From assembly GCA_016185845.1 (NCBI GenBank), contig JACPMV010000022.1:1-44937 (forward strand): 44,937 nucleotides of DNA, read 5' to 3'. Positions 9,769 to 18,605 of this stretch are shown here, in pieces. The notes beneath the pieces are model-generated. The model saw only the letters and a list, made by a program, of their open reading frames with translations, was not told the origin of the DNA and did no database searches. Position numbers and translations under genes: made by a program. Source of the stretch: Candidatus Woesearchaeota archaeon (lineage in GTDB: Archaea > Nanobdellota > Nanobdellia > Woesearchaeales > GW2011-AR4). The first letter of the stretch is position 1; the number at the start of each line of letters is the position of its first letter.

Positions 9769-10125
9769 ATGAATAAACACAACCTGTCCCACAAAGATCT
9801 TGTAAAGCTTGGATTGCATGAATCCTCCCATGGGCGTTCTTTGAGCCAGATTGAGGCAGATTTCCACAGAATGGGCATAGACAGGAATGATTCTATCAGG
9901 GCCCTTAATGATCTAGATTCTCTGAAGAAAATTGAAGAGAGGAAAGCTGCCAGTGAACATCATGCTAAACCTGATAATAAGGGTGAACATACAAAAGAAG
10001 CTGCCGGCAAAAATAAGTCCAGTTTCCTGTTTTGGATTTTAGTTTTGTTAATTCTGCTGGGAATCGGGTATCTGTTCTATGAAGGGATGCTGAGCCTTGA
10101 AATCCTCGGCATAAATCTTAAATAA
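9769..10125 (+). CDS. Small membrane protein with C-terminal TM segment
   Basis: 118 aa with hydrophobic FLFWILVLLILLGIGYLFYEGML near the C-terminus. Confidence 0.55.
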   Translation: MNKHNLSHKDLVKLGLHESSHGRSLSQIEADFHRMGIDRNDSIRALNDLDSLKKIEERKAASEHHAKPDNKGEHTKEAAGKNKSSFLFWILVLLILLGIGYLFYEGMLSLEILGINLK

Positions 10126-10177
10126 ATCAGGCTTTTGAATAACTTATTAAACATTCTTAGATTACTTGTTTCTTCTG

Positions 10178-10249
10178 GGGCCCATGGTCTAGTGGCTAGG
10201 ATACAACCTTCACAGGGTTGGGGTGGGAGTTCAATTCTCTCTGGGCCCA
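10178..10249 (+). tRNA. tRNA-Val (CAC)
   Basis: Acceptor GGGCCCA/TGGGCCC, anticodon arm CAACC-TTCACAG-GGTTG, T-arm GGGAG-TTCAATT-CTCTC, discriminator A; no intron. Confidence 0.92.
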
Positions 10250-10250
10250 T

Positions 10251-10508
10251 TTATTTTTCATATTTTATCTTAAGAAAAAGCTGATATAAAACTATAATCC
10301 CAAAAATAATATTCATCACCAAAACAGGACTGGATTTAATAAAATAACCATATATAATCCAAAAAATTGTTCCAATAAGAGTTGCAATAATCATCCACAA
10401 GGACAAATCTGCAACGCTTCTTGTTTTGTAAGATTTAATCACTTGAGGAACGAAGCTAATCATAATAAAAATCCCGCCAAGATAACCTATAATCTCCTGA
10501 ATCATCAA
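10251..10508 (-). CDS. SemiSWEET / PQ-loop family transporter
   Basis: 85 aa, three TM; GYLGGIFIMISFVPQVIKSYKTRSVADLSLWM. Confidence 0.85.
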   Translation of the reverse strand: MMIQEIIGYLGGIFIMISFVPQVIKSYKTRSVADLSLWMIIATLIGTIFWIIYGYFIKSSPVLVMNIIFGIIVLYQLFLKIKYEK

Positions 10509-10801
10509 ATCCCCAGCGCAATCCTCGCTTCCTCTGTCATCTTGTCAGGGCCCCATACAGGGCTGAAAGTAATTTCAACATCAACTTCAGAAACTCCGTC
10601 TATTGAAGAAACATGACGCCGTACATCGTCAAGCAAAGCAGGCCCGTAAGGGCACATCGGGCTTGTAAAAGTCATCAGAACTTTTACTTTATTCCCTTCA
10701 ATTTCAATATTATAGACAAGCCCTAAGCTCCATATGTCCAACTGTATCTCAGGATCATAAACTTTCTTCATTGTCTCTATAACTTCGTCTTTTGTTACCA
10801 T
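10505..10801 (-). CDS. MIP18/DUF59 family Fe-S assembly-like protein
   Basis: VYDPEIQLDIWSLGLVYNIEIEGNKVKVLMTFTSPMCPYGPALLDDV. Confidence 0.88.
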   Translation of the reverse strand: MVTKDEVIETMKKVYDPEIQLDIWSLGLVYNIEIEGNKVKVLMTFTSPMCPYGPALLDDVRRHVSSIDGVSEVDVEITFSPVWGPDKMTEEARIALGI

Positions 10802-10888
10802 AGCCTGGACTAAACCAATAAGATATAAAAATGTTTTTATAAAATACCAACAAAAAATTTAAGTATCTATTCACATTTATCTGTCAGA

Positions 10889-11530
10889 ATGATACAAAAA
10901 GCAGACTTGATGAATTTTTGGAAGGAGAATTTCGGCTTTAGAAGTGCAGAATTAAAATCTTTCAAAGAGGTGAACAGGGAAGACTTCATTCCTGAGAACC
11001 TAAAGCACGCGGCATATCATGATGTTCCATTGCCTTTGCTCAGAGGCAAGACCATATCACAGCCGACAACTGTGATGATAATGACCCATGCTTTGGAATT
11101 AAATCCGGGAGAAAAAGTTTTTGAAGTAGGGACTGGCTCCGGCTATCAGGCGGCAATAATCGCAAAAATTGTAGGTTCGAAAGGAAAAGTGATAACAACA
11201 GATGTTGTGCCTGAGCTTGTGCAGTTTGCAAGGCAAAATCTCAAAAAGGCTAAAATAGGCAATGCGATTATTCTTGAAGAAGACGGATCAAAAGGCATGC
11301 CAACTGAAGCGCCATTTGATAAAATCATAATAACTGCCGCATGCAGGGAATTTCCAAAAGAGCTTCTTGAGCAGCTAAAGCCAGAAGGCATAATAATAGG
11401 GCCAATCGGAAATGCCCAGGAGCAGGAGATGGTTCGCGGCAGAAAAGACAAAAAAGGGCATTTGGAACTGGAATTCTTCGGACCATTTCTCTTCACGCCA
11501 ATGTATGGGAAGTACGGGTTTGAGATTTAG
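10889..11530 (+). CDS. pcm: Protein-L-isoaspartate O-methyltransferase
   Basis: REDFIPENLKHAAYHDVPLPLLRGKTISQPTTVMIMT..FEVGTGSGYQAAIIAKIVG. Confidence 0.9.
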   Translation: MIQKADLMNFWKENFGFRSAELKSFKEVNREDFIPENLKHAAYHDVPLPLLRGKTISQPTTVMIMTHALELNPGEKVFEVGTGSGYQAAIIAKIVGSKGKVITTDVVPELVQFARQNLKKAKIGNAIILEEDGSKGMPTEAPFDKIIITAACREFPKELLEQLKPEGIIIGPIGNAQEQEMVRGRKDKKGHLELEFFGPFLFTPMYGKYGFEI

Positions 11531-11570
11531 GAAGATAAGTTTTAAATATTAGTTCGTTGATTGTTAGGTT

Positions 11571-12266
11571 ATGAGGAAATATTTTATTCTGAGTTCACTA
11601 TTGATATTAACTTTATTGATTGTTTCTTGCAGCAATGAGAAAAATAGTGGTCAGTTGCAATCGTACGAAAACAAAGATTTAGGAATTTCTTTTCAATATC
11701 CTGTAAATTTTAAGGTATATCAAAGCGATAAGAGTTCATTAACTATAGACAGCAGCTATGAAGACGCAGAACATCCTTTAGCAAGCATCCAGATTGGAAT
11801 TAAAAAGTACAGCCAGGATAGGGTAAGCCTGCAGGAGATTGAGTCAATAGTAAATCCGGATTTTTCGGGATTTATAAAAATTCTTGAAGCAGCTATAACA
11901 GAAGAAGGGCGTGAAGAGTTAAGAAGGCAAATAGAATTTACAAAAAGAACTAATCCAGAAGGATATAATCTTGCTTATGGAGATAAGAGTATAGATGAAG
12001 CGCTTGAAGAACAAGTAAAAACAATTCAAGAGCAAATTAAGGATATAAAGACAAAAAGAGCGTATAAAATTTTAAACAAAGTCAATTATGATATTATAGT
12101 TGTTGATTCTGCTGATAAGTATTATCCATACTACCTGCTAAGCGATAAAGGCACATTTATTGTGGACCATCTGCAGACATGGCAAAATGGGTTTGTTCCT
12201 GAGCAGGAATACAATTCGTACAAGGAAAAGTTTGATTCAATAGTAAACTCAATAAAAATTATTTAG
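11571..12266 (+). CDS. Putative lipoprotein of unknown function
   Basis: N-terminus MRKYFILSSLLILTLLIVSCSNEKNSG with bacterial-style lipobox (IVSC). Confidence 0.7.
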   Translation: MRKYFILSSLLILTLLIVSCSNEKNSGQLQSYENKDLGISFQYPVNFKVYQSDKSSLTIDSSYEDAEHPLASIQIGIKKYSQDRVSLQEIESIVNPDFSGFIKILEAAITEEGREELRRQIEFTKRTNPEGYNLAYGDKSIDEALEEQVKTIQEQIKDIKTKRAYKILNKVNYDIIVVDSADKYYPYYLLSDKGTFIVDHLQTWQNGFVPEQEYNSYKEKFDSIVNSIKII

Positions 12267-12310
12267 TTTAGTTAACTTTAAATACATCCTTTCCAAAGAT
12301 AACAAAAAAG

Positions 12311-14923
12311 ATGGTTAAGATAAAAAAATTTGTCTCTTTAATTTCTGTAGTTTTTCTTATCCTAAGCAATCTTGCTTTAGCCCAATCTGACCCAAGCTCT
12401 TACGAAGGCAGGCCAATAGACCCTTCAAGGGAAGGCATTGATTATTACAGGGAAGGCAATGTTATTGTCTATCCTGCTGAAATGGGCTCCGAAGAGCAAA
12501 GAATGATGGAGCGCTTCAGCAGGGGAGAACTATCAGAGGAAGAAATGAGAAAAATGGCCAGGGAAAAATTTGGCGATAAATTTGACGAGATGGAGTTCAA
12601 AAGATCAATGATGGAGTCCAAGGAAAGAATGGAGAGAAAAGACACCTTTTCCTATGAGAATGAAGGCTATCAGGGATATTATCAAAGCCCTTCTTATGAA
12701 GGATATTCCAAGGAAAACATGATTTTTGGCATGCTGTTTGAGCACATAGGGGGTGACATAGACCCAAGGGATATAAAGCAAAACTGCAATGAGCCTGACA
12801 AGATAGCTGATACTATATTAGCCAAGCTGAAAGAGAAAGTCGGGAATTTTCAGAGCATATGCAGCAGGGCCAGGGAGCAGGAATCAAAGTGTGAGGAACA
12901 GTCCAAAAAAGGCTGCTCTCAGATTGGCGCAGCTTTCGTAAGGGAAGGCGCCACAGAGATGGAAAAGCTTAATGCAGTTGCATATTCATGCCCTCCAAAC
13001 AAAGATGCTGTAGTCGAAGCCTGCAAAAAAAGAAATATGCTGCAGATGGAGCAAAGGCTCAGCAATCTTGACGAGGAGTGCAGAAAGAGGTTTGATTACG
13101 AAGGCGAAAGGCTTGCAAAAGAGTGCGACAGATTCAAACAAAACCAAATTTGCGACAAAGAAAAGTACATGGAAAGGTGCATGGGCGGAGTTAAAAAGGA
13201 AGAAAAGTCAATATGCCCCGCTTATCCAACTCCCCAATGCGAATCCGGCTCAGTTTTAAGAAGCAAGACAGACTCCAATGGATGCGCTTATCATTATTGC
13301 GAGACAGAGATAAAAGCATGTACTGCAGAGGCAAAGCAATGCCCTGACGGAAGTTATGTGTCAAGGACTGGGACTAATTGCGAGTTTGCGCCCTGCCCTG
13401 AAACAAAATGCCCGGAACCTACAAAGCCTGTATGCGCAGAAAGCCAGGCTCTAAAATCAAAAACCGACAGCAATGGCTGTGTTTATTATTTCTGTGAAAC
13501 TGCCGCAACAGCGTGCCCTGAGCCAGTAACTCCTGCATGCGCTACTGGAACTCACCTGGAAAAAAGCGCTGATGAAAGAGGATGTGTTTATTATTATTGC
13601 AAGCAAGATGAATGCGCTCAGGTTTCTAAGCCGGCTTGCGCTTCCGGAGAAAGGCTCGAATCATACTATGACAACAGAGGCTGTGTAACAGGCTACCAAT
13701 GCATTAAATACGAAACTGCCTGTCCTGATGTAACAAAGCCAGTTTGCTCTGAAGGCCAAAGCCTGACAGCAAAATATGATGATAAAGGATGCACCAGCTA
13801 TGAATGCGTTTCTGTGACTTCGACTACGGGCAATGCAATAACAGGCGCTGCGGTTCTTTCGACTTATGGTGACTATCTAAGACATTGCGAAAACTCGTGG
13901 AATGAGCAGCAAAGGATTTGCTCAAATACGCCCCAAGCCTGCGATAAGGAGGATTTTGTAGAGAAATGCAAGGAGCAGGAAAGGAAGCACAGCAGCGACT
14001 TGAATGCCCAAATCGAAAAGAACTGCCAGCATGCCACTGAATCAGAAATAAGGCATGCAGAGGAAAGATGCTCAAGGATAGACGATGAAAGAGCAAGATG
14101 CCTTGAGCATGGCACAAAAAGATGCGAGCAAATGAAAGGCAATGCGGAAAAATGCGTGGAACTGATGACCGAGGAGCGCGTAAGAAAATTCATAGCTGAT
14201 GAAGCCGCAAAAAGGTGCAAGTTCAAGGACATACTTGCTGACGAAGAGGATGTAAAGGGATCAGATAAAGCTGAGATTATCCTGGCCGTATTGAGCACTG
14301 CAACCGAAGGGGACATTGAAAAATTAAATCTTTTTATCGATGATCTAAAGGAGGACTTAAAGCTTCAGGACACGACAATCTACAAGGGAACAATAAATCC
14401 AAATAATTTTGGCGATGTAAAGCTGCTGCCATTTGTTGTCAACGCGAAGATAAGCGCAGCCAAAAGCTCTGAAAGGGCAAAAGATGTCAAGGAAAGTATT
14501 GTGGCAAGCAGCAAGGTTGAGGAAGCTGCCTCAAAGCTTGCTTCCCTGAGAGATTCTGATGTGCCTGCCGAATACCTGTACATAATTGAGGACAAGGCAA
14601 GCGAAGTTCTTGACGCTTCTGATGAACTGGAAGACGTTGAGAATAAAGAGGGGCAGAAAGGAATTGGCTATAAGATCAAGCTGTTCCTTGGCCTGGCAAA
14701 GGCGGCAGAGCAGGAAGAGATAAAGCAGCTGGAAGAAAGCAATTCCAAGTTGCAGAGTTCAATAGACACTTTGGCAAAACTGATTGATGAAGTGCCAAGC
14801 GATGTTGCAAAAGCGATTTTGAAAGAGCAGGTTGAAAACCTGAAGGAACAGCAGGCTGATACCAAAGTCCTTATCGAGTCAAAAGAGAAGAAAGCAAAAG
14901 GATGGTTTGGGGTTTTTGGGTAA
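12311..14923 (+). CDS. Large secreted Cys-rich protein with internal Cys repeats
   Basis: Signal peptide; repeated units of type CP..TKPVCAESQALKSKTDSNGCVYYFCE, then helical Cys-rich C-terminal region. Confidence 0.8.
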   Translation: MVKIKKFVSLISVVFLILSNLALAQSDPSSYEGRPIDPSREGIDYYREGNVIVYPAEMGSEEQRMMERFSRGELSEEEMRKMAREKFGDKFDEMEFKRSMMESKERMERKDTFSYENEGYQGYYQSPSYEGYSKENMIFGMLFEHIGGDIDPRDIKQNCNEPDKIADTILAKLKEKVGNFQSICSRAREQESKCEEQSKKGCSQIGAAFVREGATEMEKLNAVAYSCPPNKDAVVEACKKRNMLQMEQRLSNLDEECRKRFDYEGERLAKECDRFKQNQICDKEKYMERCMGGVKKEEKSICPAYPTPQCESGSVLRSKTDSNGCAYHYCETEIKACTAEAKQCPDGSYVSRTGTNCEFAPCPETKCPEPTKPVCAESQALKSKTDSNGCVYYFCETAATACPEPVTPACATGTHLEKSADERGCVYYYCKQDECAQVSKPACASGERLESYYDNRGCVTGYQCIKYETACPDVTKPVCSEGQSLTAKYDDKGCTSYECVSVTSTTGNAITGAAVLSTYGDYLRHCENSWNEQQRICSNTPQACDKEDFVEKCKEQERKHSSDLNAQIEKNCQHATESEIRHAEERCSRIDDERARCLEHGTKRCEQMKGNAEKCVELMTEERVRKFIADEAAKRCKFKDILADEEDVKGSDKAEIILAVLSTATEGDIEKLNLFIDDLKEDLKLQDTTIYKGTINPNNFGDVKLLPFVVNAKISAAKSSERAKDVKESIVASSKVEEAASKLASLRDSDVPAEYLYIIEDKASEVLDASDELEDVENKEGQKGIGYKIKLFLGLAKAAEQEEIKQLEESNSKLQSSIDTLAKLIDEVPSDVAKAILKEQVENLKEQQADTKVLIESKEKKAKGWFGVFG

Positions 14924-14977
14924 TTTAATCTCATAAACGCAGACTTTTTTCTGGTGTATTAATAGAAAGATTTAAAT

Positions 14978-14993
14978 ATAAGTATATACTTAT
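14978..14993. promoter_or_regulatory. 16-bp perfect palindrome ATAAGTATATACTTAT, candidate operator
   Basis: Perfect palindrome overlapping a TATA-like element upstream of the wHTH/RelE pair. Confidence 0.5.
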
Positions 14994-15026
14994 TAGATAT
15001 AAATATATATAAATTATACATATAAA

Positions 15027-15308
15027 ATGCCTCAAACAATTCATATTAAGGAAAGAGAAAAACTAGCGCATTCTCCTACTTTAAATACTATTCTCATGGT
15101 TGAGGAAGTATTAAAAAATGGCGATTTAATGACGTTGTCTGAATTAAAAATGAAGTTGCCAAAAAAGGTGATGCACCAAACTCTGCTTCAAATATTAGAT
15201 TACCTACAACTTAGCGGTAAAATAATTATTGGAACAAAAGGAATTCTATGGATATACGCAGAAAGAAAAGAATTGAATGAGTTAATTAGAAGAGGAACTG
15301 AGTTATGA
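15027..15308 (+). CDS. Winged-helix DNA-binding protein (candidate antitoxin)
   Basis: 93 aa, LSELKMKLPKKVMHQTLLQILDYLQLSGKIIIGTKGILWIY wHTH pattern; overlaps downstream RelE-like gene by ATGA. Confidence 0.65.
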   Translation: MPQTIHIKEREKLAHSPTLNTILMVEEVLKNGDLMTLSELKMKLPKKVMHQTLLQILDYLQLSGKIIIGTKGILWIYAERKELNELIRRGTEL

Positions 15309-15676
15309 ATAAACCAGTTAGAGTAATCTTTCTTGATGGGGCTGATTCTGAGTACAAGAAATTAAACGAGATAGTTGGACAGCAAATCAAAGAAAGCAAG
15401 GAAAACACAGAAGAAATGCAATTGCTCCGTTCAATAAGGCAGAAGATTGATTTTGTCAAAGCAAATCCGTTCTATGGAGATAATATTTCAAAAGCACTTA
15501 TCCCGAAAGAATACATTGTAAGATATGATGCAAAAAACTTATGGAGAGTTGAATTGACAAATTATTGGAAGATGTTATACACTATCAAAGGCGACCAAGT
15601 TGAAATAATTTGCTTTGTTCTTGATATAATCGACCATAAGGGGTATGATAAGAAGTTTGGGTATAGGAAGAGATAA
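15305..15676 (+). CDS. RelE/ParE-like toxin
   Basis: YIVRYDAKNLWRVELTNYWKMLYTIKGDQVEIICFVLDIIDHKGYDKKFGYRKR typical of the RelE fold family. Confidence 0.7.
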   Translation: MNKPVRVIFLDGADSEYKKLNEIVGQQIKESKENTEEMQLLRSIRQKIDFVKANPFYGDNISKALIPKEYIVRYDAKNLWRVELTNYWKMLYTIKGDQVEIICFVLDIIDHKGYDKKFGYRKR

Positions 15677-15733
15677 ATTGTTGGGATTTTTGAAGCAAAG
15701 TATTAAATAATAAAATATAAATTTATAATTAAA

Positions 15734-16015
15734 GTGAAAACTTTATCTACAAATCAGATATTTGGAATGCTTGTTTTATTGATGTATTCTTTTTTTGTTT
15801 TTATATTATTCAACAAGGTTGATGGAGACTCATTAGTAAGAGATGTAGCTATTACTCTCTTTATTTTGATTGGGTTAATTAATCATTACTTATATGCTAG
15901 ATATAGAAAAATATTTTGGGCTCTACTGATAATAGCAACAATTTATTTCATATTTTTAATGTACGGATTATACCAGTATTATTGTTGTTTTACATATGAA
16001 ATTGGAGAATTGTAA
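15734..16015 (+). CDS. Small multi-TM membrane protein
   Basis: Hydrophobic 93-aa ORF; the track start is an internal codon choice and the exact start is uncertain. Confidence 0.45.
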   Translation: MKTLSTNQIFGMLVLLMYSFFVFILFNKVDGDSLVRDVAITLFILIGLINHYLYARYRKIFWALLIIATIYFIFLMYGLYQYYCCFTYEIGEL

Positions 16016-16116
16016 AATCTCTCAATGAGTTGGCAATATAAAAATCCAATTAAATAGACAAATCTGTTTTTTGAGTGTGCCCCTTCTCGTAAAAGCCTCG
16101 AAAAAATTGAATATAA

Positions 16117-17493
16117 CTAGTTTCTCCCCTGATAGCTTCCCCTGTTCTGGCTCCTGTGACGGCTTTGCCCGTAACTGGGCCTGTCACCGCTGGAATATGA
16201 TTTTCTTTCTCCGGAATGGCTGCTTTGGCTTGAGCCTTGCGAACTGAATCTTCTGCCCCTGCTGGCGTATTGCACCCTGACTCCACCATGGCTTGGCCTG
16301 CGGCCATAGCCCTCTCCCGAACGCCCTCTTTGATGATGCGGCCTTCCGTGCCCAAAAGACTCCCTTTTTATGTAAGGCATGAAACCAACTCTCGGAAATT
16401 CCGGCACCGGCAGATGCTGTATTGTGATTGACCTGTCTTCAAGGACAGCCCTCATGTTTTCATGGTCTTCCTCTGAAAGTATTGAGATTACTTTTCCCTC
16501 TGCGCCTGCCCTTGCAGTCCTACCTATCCTGTGTATGTATTCCTTTGACGTCTTTGGAATGTCATAATTGAAAATGTGGCTTATGTTCTTTATGTCAAGC
16601 CCCCTTGCCGCGACATCGCTTGCAACAAGTATCTTTGAGCTTCCGCTGTGGAACATGTCTATAGCCCTTTTTCTCTGGTTCTGGCTCAAGCCTCCGTGGA
16701 TGGCAATTGCATTGATTCCGTTGGACTCCAGATTTTTGCTTACTATATCCACCCTTCTTCTCGTGGCGCAGAATATAATTGCAAGGCTTGGATTTTCATG
16801 CTTTAATATGTGGACCAGCAAAGAAAATTTGTCTCTTGAATTGATTGAATAATAAAACTGCGGCAGCATATGCTCCTCGACATAGGACTGCACTTTCACC
16901 TTTTCAGGATTTTTCATATAATGCCTGACTATCTCGTGCACCTGTGTTGACATTGTCGCGCTGAAAAGCAGGGTCTGCCTTTCTTTTGGAGTTTGTGAAA
17001 CTATTGTCCTTACGTCCTCGATGAATCCCATCTCAAACATCTTGTCTGCCTCGTCAAGAACAAGAATTGCAAGTTTTCTAAGATTCAGCGTTCCCCTCTG
17101 CAGGTGGTCGAGAATCCTTCCAGGAGTTCCTACAATGACATCTGCATTTCTAATCTGCTGGAACTGAGGGTTTATTGACACGCCGCCGTAGATTGCAGTT
17201 ATGTTCAATCTTTTGTATTTTGAGAATTTCCTGAGCTCTGACATGACCTGCTCGCACAGCTCCCTTGTTGGTACAAGGACAAGTGCCTGCAATCCGCCAT
17301 TATGGCTGATTTTTTCCAACAGCGGAAATCCGAAAGCTGCCGTCTTTCCCGAGCCTGTCATTGACTGGCCAATCACATCTTTTCCCTGCTGGATTAATGG
17401 TATTGCTTTCTGCTGTATCTCTGTCATCTCCTGGAATCCAAGCTCCAGAAATGCCTTCTTTAAATCCTCATGTAAATGTATTCCTGATATCAT
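16117..17493 (-). CDS. DEAD-box RNA helicase with Arg/Gly/Ser-rich C-terminal tail
   Basis: QSMTGSGKTAAF, PTRELCEQV, VLDEADKMFEMGF, SATM, DVAARGLDIKNISHIFNYD, HRIGRTARAG. Confidence 0.95.
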   Translation of the reverse strand: MISGIHLHEDLKKAFLELGFQEMTEIQQKAIPLIQQGKDVIGQSMTGSGKTAAFGFPLLEKISHNGGLQALVLVPTRELCEQVMSELRKFSKYKRLNITAIYGGVSINPQFQQIRNADVIVGTPGRILDHLQRGTLNLRKLAILVLDEADKMFEMGFIEDVRTIVSQTPKERQTLLFSATMSTQVHEIVRHYMKNPEKVKVQSYVEEHMLPQFYYSINSRDKFSLLVHILKHENPSLAIIFCATRRRVDIVSKNLESNGINAIAIHGGLSQNQRKRAIDMFHSGSSKILVASDVAARGLDIKNISHIFNYDIPKTSKEYIHRIGRTARAGAEGKVISILSEEDHENMRAVLEDRSITIQHLPVPEFPRVGFMPYIKRESFGHGRPHHQRGRSGEGYGRRPSHGGVRVQYASRGRRFSSQGSSQSSHSGERKSYSSGDRPSYGQSRHRSQNRGSYQGRN

Positions 17494-17695
17494 TTTAGTT
17501 TCCTCGCCTATTTTACGTCCAGTTGGTGCAATAATCTCAGAAATATCGCCTTAATTTTTGACCAAGGACTGATAGCCAAGGCATATTTCTGCTCTCTTTG
17601 CGCGAAAGACAAAACAACAACGCGCTTTCACAATTATTACTCTATTCTTCAGTATAACACTCCCTTTTTAAGGGTTTCTATCTGATTTAAAACAG

Positions 17696-18601
17696 TTAAT
17701 TTTCAATTAAGATGGTTTCTTTTCTTCTTTTAGGAGAAATTCTGCATTCCCCAGAGCAGCTTTTATTGTGCATTTCTTTGCAGTTTTCACAGCAGATAAA
17801 CAGCTTATCGCAGTCAAGATTGTGGCAGTTCATGTAATCGTCGCACTTCTTTTTGCACCAGGCGCATTCTTCCAATGGCCATGTATTGAATCTGTTTATT
17901 TGAATAGCCAGCCTGTCGTCAAAGACAAAGCATTTTCCTTCCCAGTAAGTGTCGGGAAATTCCTCGCCGTATTTCAGGATGCCGCCTTTGATTTGGCAAA
18001 CATCTTTGAACCCATTTTCATTAAGAAAGGCAGTTGCCTTCTCGCACCTTATCCCGCCTGTGCAGTATGCGACTATTTTCTTGTTTTTAAGGCTTTCAAT
18101 ATTTTTTACAGCTTTAGGCAAATCCCTAAAATTTTCAATGGGCAGGCTTATTGCATTCCTGAACCTGCCAATCCTGAACTCGTAGCCATTCCTCATGTCA
18201 ACCAAAGCAATGTCCTCATTTCTGTCAAGCATTTCTTTTAATTGTATAGGTGTCAGGAACTTGCCGGTGTTTTTTAAATCAACATCCAGTCCGGAGTAAA
18301 CTATCTCTTTTCTTACTCTTACAAACATCTTCCTGTAGGCAGGCTTTTCAGTATATGTGTCTTTAAACTCAATGTCTGAGAATAGGGAATTTTCCATTAA
18401 TCCGTTTTTATATTCTTCAATCTGTCCCTTTGTTCCGTAAACGCAGCCGTTTATGCCTTCTTCACCAACAAGAATCCTTCCTTTCAGGCCTAATAACAGG
18501 CAGAATTCAAGGTGCTTCTGCTGGAATTCCAGAGGATTGTGTATTTTGACGTACTTGTAGAATGAGGATACAATTTTTATCTCTGGAATATTATTTTGCA
18601 T
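17696..18601 (-). CDS. trhO: Rhodanese-domain tRNA uridine hydroxylase (TrhO/YceA-like)
   Basis: YCTGGIRCEKATAFLNENGFKDVCQIKGGILKYGEEFPDTYWEGKCFVFDDRLA and C-terminal Cys-rich region. Confidence 0.88.
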   Translation of the reverse strand: MQNNIPEIKIVSSFYKYVKIHNPLEFQQKHLEFCLLLGLKGRILVGEEGINGCVYGTKGQIEEYKNGLMENSLFSDIEFKDTYTEKPAYRKMFVRVRKEIVYSGLDVDLKNTGKFLTPIQLKEMLDRNEDIALVDMRNGYEFRIGRFRNAISLPIENFRDLPKAVKNIESLKNKKIVAYCTGGIRCEKATAFLNENGFKDVCQIKGGILKYGEEFPDTYWEGKCFVFDDRLAIQINRFNTWPLEECAWCKKKCDDYMNCHNLDCDKLFICCENCKEMHNKSCSGECRISPKRRKETILIEN

Positions 18602-18605
18602 AAGC

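Noticed and set aside
9575-9772. 65-aa ORF between 9509 and 9769
   Set aside because: Overlaps hairpin-rich noncoding sequence, low-complexity protein, no motif.
13203-13800. CRISPR-like spacing of repeated GGATGC/CTTGCG units
   Set aside because: Periodic similarity is explained by in-frame protein repeats with diverged codons, not by identical direct repeats with spacers.
13824-14316. Antisense ORFs in the Cys-rich protein gene
   Set aside because: Sense gene is one continuous 870-aa frame with signal peptide and repeats.
16050-16355. 101-aa ORF on the minus strand overlapping the helicase 3' end
   Set aside because: Alternative frame of the Arg/Gly/Ser-rich tail of the DEAD-box gene; composition artefact.
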